Part shown: positions 59,597 to 64,000 of the stretch, piece after piece | How positions within the stretch are numbered: position 1 is the first letter of the stretch | Layout: the number at the start of each line of letters is the position of its first letter | Assembly: GCF_006715055.1 (NCBI RefSeq) | Contig: NZ_VFMN01000001.1 | Coordinates: 1,612,001 to 1,676,000 of the forward strand | Reading direction: 5' to 3' | From: Lapillicoccus jejuensis | GTDB lineage: Bacteria; Actinomycetota; Actinomycetes; Actinomycetales; Dermatophilaceae | Length of the DNA stretch: 64,000 nt | Program-made: the position numbers and the translations under genes | Notes under the pieces: model-generated | Database searches by the model: none | Seen by the model: the letters and a program-made list of their open reading frames with translations, nothing else | What the model was told of the DNA's origin: nothing

Positions 59597-60742
59597 GTGG
59601 ACTTCGAGTACACCGACGACCAGGACTCGCTGCGCGAGGCCGCGCGGGCGCTGCTGACCAAGGCCTACGGCGACTACGGCAAGCGCCGGGCCGTCACGCA
59701 GGCCGACCCGGGCTACTCGACCGAGACCTGGTCCCGGCTCGCCGAGCTCGGCGGGCTGGGGCTGCCGTTCTCCGAGGAGGACGGCGGCGCCGGAGCCGGG
59801 TGGATCGAGGCGGCCGTCGTCGCGCAGGAGCTGGGGCGCGTCGTCGCCCCCGAGCCGTACGTCGTCTCGGTCGGTCTGGCCGGGCGGCTCGTCGCCGACG
59901 CCGGGACCGCCGAGCAACGCGCCGAGGTCCTCGGGGCGATCGCCTCGGGCGAGCGCCTCGTCGCCGTCGCGCACGACGAGCCGGGCCGGCGCTGGTCGCC
60001 GACCGCGGGCGACACCAAGGCCACGCAGGACGGCGAGGGCTGGACCATCGAGGGCGTCAAGGAGCCCGTCGTCCAGGGCGGTGTGGCCGACCTGTTCGTC
60101 GTCTCGGCCGTGCTGCCCGAGGGGGGCACCGGCCTGTTCCTCGTCGAGGGGGACGCGTCCGGTGTGGAGCGCGAGTCGTTCCCGGCGGCCGACGGCGGCC
60201 GGGTGGCCCGGGTCACTTTCACCGCCGCGACGGCCGTGCCGCTCGGCTCGGCCGGGGAGAACCGCACCGCGACGATCGCGACCGCGCTCGACACCGCGCG
60301 GATCCTCGCCGCCAACGAGGCGGTCGGGATCATGGAGGTCGCCCTGCGGATGACGACCGAGTACCTCAAGAGCCGCAAGCAGTTCGGCGTCACGCTCAAC
60401 ACGTTCCAGGCGCTCACCTTCCGCGCGGCCGACATGTACGTCTCGCTCGAGCTCGCGACGAGCATCACCCAGTGGGCGACGATGGTCCTCGAGGACGGTG
60501 ACGCCGCGGCGATCTCGGCGGCCGCCCGCCGGGTGGCGCTGCAGGTCAGCCGCGCCGGCCGGCACATCGGGCAGGAGGCCATCCAGCTGCACGGCGGCAT
60601 CGGCATGACGGCGGAGTACGCCGTCGGCGCCTACACGACGCGCCTGACGACGCTGGACCACCTCTTCGGTGACGGCACCTACGCCCTCGGCGCCCTCGCC
60701 GACGGCGTCGGCGGCTACGACGCGGTCGACCCCCTGTCATAG
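59597..60742 (+). CDS. Acyl-CoA dehydrogenase, subunit 2 of a pair
   Basis: 381 residues, GTG start. MDFEYTDDQDSLREAARALLTKAYGDYGKRRAV opening with a short N-terminal helix domain; the C-terminus has LKSRKQFGVTLNTFQALTFRAADMYVSLEL and GQEAIQLHGGIGMTAEYAVG. The FAD and substrate motifs are degenerate, as in the FadE27/FadE29-type subunits that bind FAD across the dimer. The two-gene arrangement is that of steroid- or branched-side-chain-degrading alpha2beta2 dehydrogenases; the substrate here is unknown. Confidence 0.9.
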   Translation: MDFEYTDDQDSLREAARALLTKAYGDYGKRRAVTQADPGYSTETWSRLAELGGLGLPFSEEDGGAGAGWIEAAVVAQELGRVVAPEPYVVSVGLAGRLVADAGTAEQRAEVLGAIASGERLVAVAHDEPGRRWSPTAGDTKATQDGEGWTIEGVKEPVVQGGVADLFVVSAVLPEGGTGLFLVEGDASGVERESFPAADGGRVARVTFTAATAVPLGSAGENRTATIATALDTARILAANEAVGIMEVALRMTTEYLKSRKQFGVTLNTFQALTFRAADMYVSLELATSITQWATMVLEDGDAAAISAAARRVALQVSRAGRHIGQEAIQLHGGIGMTAEYAVGAYTTRLTTLDHLFGDGTYALGALADGVGGYDAVDPLS

Positions 60743-60755
60743 GTCGCGAGGGGGG

Positions 60756-60811
60756 ACACCCCACATGTTGCTGACTCTGGACGTGTCCGGACCCAGCAAC
60801 ATGTGGGGTGT
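60756..60811. terminator. Long perfect hairpin, bidirectional terminator
   Basis: ACACCCCACATGTTGCTG (60756-60773) pairs with CAGCAACATGTGGGGTGT (60794-60811), 18 of 18 bases, 20-base loop containing GGAC-GT-GTCC. Between the converging dehydrogenase and pentapeptide genes. Confidence 0.85.
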
Positions 60812-60832
60812 TCTGCTGTGACCGGGCGCGCC

Positions 60833-61618
60833 TCAGCCCTCGAGGGAGGTGCCGGTCGTGGCGTCGGTGCGGGCGGAGGCCAGCTGCGGGGCGGTGAGGA
60901 AGAGCGCGCCGCGCAGGTCCGCGCCGCGCAGGTCCGCGTCGCGAAGGTCCGCCCCGAGCAGGTCGGCCCGCCCCAGCCGGGCCCCGCGCAGGTCGGCGGC
61001 GACGAGCAGGGCCCCGCGCAGGTCGGCGCCGCGGGCGTCGACGCCGCGCAGGTCGACCCCGACGAGGTCGGCCCGGGCGCGCAGCCGCCGGTCGCCGCGG
61101 GACGACGCCCCGCGCACGTGCGCGCTGGCCGCGGCGAACAGGTCGCCGGCGCGGCGTCGTACGTCGGGCAGGTCGGTCGCCAGCAGCAGGTCCGGGCCGA
61201 GCCCGACCCGGTCGGCGACCTCGTCGGCCAGCGCGGCGAGCGGCCGCGCGAGGTCGGTGGGTAGGTCCCACCCCAGCGCCTCGGTCGCGTGCCGCAGCAC
61301 CTCGTGCAGCGCCCGCGCGACGGGGAAGACGGCGAACATCGACGCCGCCGTCGACGGCTCGTCGCGCCACGACCGCCCGCGGAAGATGACCTGCGAGACC
61401 TGCTGGCCGGCGCCGAAGCACTCGTAGGCGACGCACCCGCGGTAGCCGCGGTCGAGGAGCGAGTCGTGCACCCGGCAGGCGTGGTCGACGGCGAGGAACC
61501 GGCACGGCAGGCCGGCCGGCTTGTCGTCCGGGAACCCGCCCGCCCGCTCGAAGGGCAGGGCGACGCAGCACAGCCCGAAGCACCGCGCGCAGTCCGCGCG
61601 GGTCGCCGGCGTGCTCAC
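60833..61618 (-). CDS. Cys-rich pentapeptide-repeat protein
   Basis: 261 residues from GTG 61618. Residues 1-70 contain eight cysteines: C10, C13, C17, C18, C39, C48, C62, C67, with ARCFGLCCVAL and HACRVHDSL, GYRGCVAYECFG; this may bind an Fe-S cluster or zinc. The C-terminal part (about 175-245) is A(D/N)LxGAxLR pentapeptide repeats (DLRGALLVAADLRGARL pattern). The family is known in actinobacteria without assigned function. Confidence 0.85.
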   Translation of the reverse strand: MSTPATRADCARCFGLCCVALPFERAGGFPDDKPAGLPCRFLAVDHACRVHDSLLDRGYRGCVAYECFGAGQQVSQVIFRGRSWRDEPSTAASMFAVFPVARALHEVLRHATEALGWDLPTDLARPLAALADEVADRVGLGPDLLLATDLPDVRRRAGDLFAAASAHVRGASSRGDRRLRARADLVGVDLRGVDARGADLRGALLVAADLRGARLGRADLLGADLRDADLRGADLRGALFLTAPQLASARTDATTGTSLEG

Positions 61619-61625
61619 CGGGCGC

Positions 61626-62420
61626 TCACCGGGCGCGGCCGGGGGCGTACGGCGTCGTCGTGCCGAGCTCGACGAACCCGAGCCGCGCCAGGATGGGCCG
61701 GCTCGGCGGGAGCGCGTCGACCTGGAGCCAGCGGAACCCGGCGTCGGCGGCGACCCGGGACCGGTGCGCGACGAGGGCCCGGAAGACGCCCCGGCCGCGC
61801 CACTCGGGCAGCGTCCCCCCGCCCCAGATGCTCGCGAACGGCGTCCCGTGGTGCAGCTCCAGCCGCCCCGACGACACGGGGAGGTCGCCGGCCGAGGCGA
61901 CGACCGCGGCGGTCGTCGGCGGGTCGGCGGCGAGCCCCTCGAGCACCCGGCGGCCGACCGACGCGTGGTCGCCGCCGAAGACGGCGTCGTGGACGGCGAC
62001 GAGCCGTGCCGCCCCCTCCGGTCCGGTGACCGGCTCGAGCCGGACCCCGTCGGGCGGCCGCACGTCGAGGTCGAGGTCGGAGATCTCGGCGACCATGAGG
62101 GCCTCCTCCTGCTCCGGGGCGAGTCCGGCGGCGACCAGCCGCCGAGGCAGGTCGGTGGGGGCGTCGTACGAGTGCAGCTTCCACTCCCAGTCGGTGCCGG
62201 CGAAGCGCTCGACCTGCGCGGCGACGACGGCGTCGACCCGGGCCGGCGCGAGGCCGTCGAGGTCGGACCACAGGACCGCCTGCCACGCCTCGGTGTCGCC
62301 CGGGTCCGCCGCGACGACCCGCACCACCGGGCCGTCGACCTCGAGCCGCCCGCGGGGGCCGGGGTCGGCGCGGCGGCGCAGATGCTCGTCGTACGCCGCG
62401 CGCACCTCGACCGGGTCCAT
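61626..62420 (-). CDS. GNAT family N-acetyltransferase
   Basis: 264 residues from ATG 62420. N-terminal extension with WEWKLHSYDAPTDLPRRLVAAGL, then the acetyl-CoA core ASIWGGGTLPEWRGRGVFRALVAHRSRVAADAGFRWLQVDAL (RGRGVFRAL is motif A) and the final GFVEL. Starts 32 bases past a poorly defined promoter; the pentapeptide gene starts 8 bases after its stop, so the two are likely cotranscribed. Confidence 0.9.
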   Translation of the reverse strand: MDPVEVRAAYDEHLRRRADPGPRGRLEVDGPVVRVVAADPGDTEAWQAVLWSDLDGLAPARVDAVVAAQVERFAGTDWEWKLHSYDAPTDLPRRLVAAGLAPEQEEALMVAEISDLDLDVRPPDGVRLEPVTGPEGAARLVAVHDAVFGGDHASVGRRVLEGLAADPPTTAAVVASAGDLPVSSGRLELHHGTPFASIWGGGTLPEWRGRGVFRALVAHRSRVAADAGFRWLQVDALPPSRPILARLGFVELGTTTPYAPGRAR

Positions 62421-62513
62421 ACGCCCACCCGACCAGAGCCGCGCCCCCCGCACAAGCACGGTCGCGCCACGACCCCGCGGTCCGGCCCGGGGAGGCGGGC
62501 TTACGGTGGGGGC

Positions 62514-63383
62514 ATGGCCGCCTCGACCCTCACCGCCGGGCCCGGTCTGGTGTCCGTCCCCGGCGGCGACCTCGCCTTCGAGGTGCACGCCGGGGAGACC
62601 GCGCCGGTCCTCGCCGTCCACGGCGTCAGCAGCACCCGCCGGCTCTGGTCGTGGGTGCACGCCGCCGCCCCCGAGCTGACCCTCGTCGCCCCCGACCTGC
62701 GCGGCCGCGGCGACAGCGTCGACGTGGCCGGACCCTTCGGCCTGCGGCGGCACGCCGACGACCTCGTCCGGCTGCTCGACCACCTCGGCCTCGCGCAGGT
62801 CGTCGTCGCGGGGATGTCGATGGGCGCGTTCGTCGCCGTCCACCTCGCCGACCGGCACCCCGACCGGGTCTCGAGCCTCGTCCTCGTCGACGGCGGGTTC
62901 CCGATGCCGGTGCCGCCGGGCCTGACCCGGGAGAACGTCGCCACCGCCTTCGCCGACCGCACGAGCCGGCTCGAGCACCCGTGGCCGTCGGTGTCGTCGT
63001 ACGTCGAGCACGTCGTCGCGACGACGACCCCGCTGCTCGACCCGGCCGACCCGGTCCTGCAGCACTGCCTCGCCCACGACCTCGACGCCGACGGGCGGGT
63101 CCGGCTCAGCGCCGAGGCGCTCGTCGAGGACGCGCGCTCGGTCTTCTTCGGCGACACCCCGTGGGACGCGCTGGTCCACCCGGTCCGCTTCCTGCACGCG
63201 CAGTGGAGCGTCGGGCGCGACACCCCGCCCGCGTACGACGCCGCCGCCGTGCGCCGCTACTCGGCCGTCTGCACCCGCGTCGTCCCGCTGCCCGGCGCCG
63301 ACCACGCCGCCACCGTCATGTCCGCCCGCGGCGGTCTGGAGACCGCCGACCTCATCCGCGAGGCCCTCGAGGAGACCGCATGA
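62514..63383 (+). CDS. Alpha/beta hydrolase
   Basis: 289 residues. VLAVHGVSSTRRLWSWV oxyanion region, APDLRGRGDSV, nucleophile elbow VVAGMSMGAFVAVHLA (Ser in GMSMG), Asp in the third strand region near HAQWSVGRDTPP, and His in PGADHAATVM. TACGGT 6 bases before the ATG and no Shine-Dalgarno suggest a leaderless mRNA. Its stop overlaps the next gene (ATGA), so it is coupled to the oxidase. Confidence 0.9.
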   Translation: MAASTLTAGPGLVSVPGGDLAFEVHAGETAPVLAVHGVSSTRRLWSWVHAAAPELTLVAPDLRGRGDSVDVAGPFGLRRHADDLVRLLDHLGLAQVVVAGMSMGAFVAVHLADRHPDRVSSLVLVDGGFPMPVPPGLTRENVATAFADRTSRLEHPWPSVSSYVEHVVATTTPLLDPADPVLQHCLAHDLDADGRVRLSAEALVEDARSVFFGDTPWDALVHPVRFLHAQWSVGRDTPPAYDAAAVRRYSAVCTRVVPLPGADHAATVMSARGGLETADLIREALEETA

Positions 63384-64000
63384 GCGAGCAGCTGCTGGAG
63401 GCCCTGGGCCGCGAGATCCCGACCGACCGGCTCGTCACCGACGTCGACGTCGTCGCCAGCCTGTCGGCCGACGACGCCGAGTGGGCGCCGGTCGGCAAGG
63501 CCGCCGTCGCCCTGCGCGCCCGCACCGAGCAGGAGGTGGCCGACGCCGTCCGGATCTGCGCTGACCTGCGGGTGCCGGTCGTGCCGCGCGGCGCCGGGAC
63601 GGGCCTGTCCGGCGGGGCGAACGCGGTCGACGGCTGCCTCGTCCTCGACCTGTCGCGGATGACCGCGGTCAAGGAGGTCGACGCCGACAACCTCGTCGCC
63701 GTCGTCGAGCCGGGGATCGTCAACGACGACCTCAAGGCGATCCTGCGCGAGCAGGGGCTGTGGTACCCGCCGGACCCGGCCAGCGCGCCGTGGTCGACGA
63801 TCGGCGGCAACGTCGCCACCAACGCCGGCGGCCTGTGCTGCGTGAAGTACGGCGTCACCCGCGACTACGTCCTCGGGATGCGCGCCGTGATGGGTGGCCC
63901 GGCGGGCTACGGCAACGTCGTCCGGCTGGGGCGTCGTACGGCCAAGGGGGTCGCGGGCTACGACCTCACCGCGCTCATGGTCGGCTCCGAGGGCACCCTC
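63380..64000 (+). CDS. FAD-linked oxidase, glycolate-oxidase/D-lactate dehydrogenase type (3' end outside window)
   Basis: 207 residues visible, open at base 64000. FAD-binding PCMH domain: VVPRGAGTGLSGGANAVDGCLVLDLSRM, AVVEPGIVNDDLKAILREQGLWYPPDPAS, STIGGNVATNAGGLCCVKYGVTRDYVLGMRAV and TAKGVAGYDLTALMVGSEGTL. These oxidise 2-hydroxy acids. Coupled to the alpha/beta hydrolase, which may release the hydroxy acid. Confidence 0.93.
   Translation, partial: MSEQLLEALGREIPTDRLVTDVDVVASLSADDAEWAPVGKAAVALRARTEQEVADAVRICADLRVPVVPRGAGTGLSGGANAVDGCLVLDLSRMTAVKEVDADNLVAVVEPGIVNDDLKAILREQGLWYPPDPASAPWSTIGGNVATNAGGLCCVKYGVTRDYVLGMRAVMGGPAGYGNVVRLGRRTAKGVAGYDLTALMVGSEGTL

Overview
The window comes from a very GC-rich actinobacterium. 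Pointers are GC in nearly every third codon position, many GTG starts, dense ATGA/GTGA gene overlaps, GNAT/TetR/GntR-rich content, a sortase-anchored DUF11 protein and an SCO6745-type protein. The style fits Micrococcales (Intrasporangiaceae-like), but no rRNA or marker gene is present to fix the taxon. I see no tRNA, rRNA, CRISPR array, transposase or phage gene. The density is about one gene per 900 bases, with no gap above 300 bases.

Layout. 1-6127: an amine catabolic cluster (permease, GntR regulator, glutamine-synthetase-like ligase, aldehyde dehydrogenase, SDR, class I amidotransferase hydrolase) that reads as a gamma-glutamylation route, probably for an amino alcohol. 6169-15081: a frameshifted HxlR regulator, methyltransferase, DinB protein, LPHTG-anchored DUF11 protein, aldo/keto reductase with its TetR regulator, WYL regulator with a hydrolase, and a pentapeptide-DinB fusion. 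15092-16253: a truncated methyltransferase beside a less GC-rich patch carrying a toxin/antitoxin-like pair and a small unknown gene. 16256-24134: hydrolase, membrane protein, acetyltransferase, LysE exporter, M20 amidohydrolase behind a tiny coupled leader ORF, a P-loop kinase, an AceE-like E1 and a double VOC protein. 24138-24965: YefM-YoeB module with its TGTACA operator.

25859-34732 is the most interesting part. Nine minus-strand genes, every junction overlapping by 4 to 13 bases, combine a BchC-like dehydrogenase, a PTPS-fold protein that has lost its usual metal and catalytic residues, a GT4 glycosyltransferase, two methyltransferases, a flippase-like membrane protein, a RibD-type reductase, GTP cyclohydrolase II and a CDP-alcohol phosphotransferase fused to a sulfatase-like domain. 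I read it as an uncharacterised pathway turning a GTP-derived pyrimidine or pterin into a glycosylated, membrane-associated product.

34849-49649: alpha/beta hydrolase, VapBC-type module, acyl-CoA dehydrogenase, secreted phosphoesterase and a lipoprotein (probable CTG start), MOSC protein, class I aldolase, DoxX/MarR pair, TetR/MFS efflux pair with a large palindromic operator, Ohr/TetR pair, VOC protein, old yellow enzyme and small enzymes. 49722-54844: SLATT protein, VOC protein, then a GntR-controlled coupled operon of iminopeptidase-like hydrolase, permease and acetamidase/formamidase. 55083-64000: a three-gene DUF4331 module with a His-rich protein, SCO6745 protein, a paired acyl-CoA dehydrogenase, a Cys-rich pentapeptide protein, GNAT, hydrolase and the start of an FAD-linked oxidase.

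Window-wide patterns: many starts lie 6-8 bases downstream of a TANNNT -10 box with no Shine-Dalgarno (leaderless transcripts); two families of repeated intergenic hairpins; and a recurrent palindrome GCCGTACGGC.
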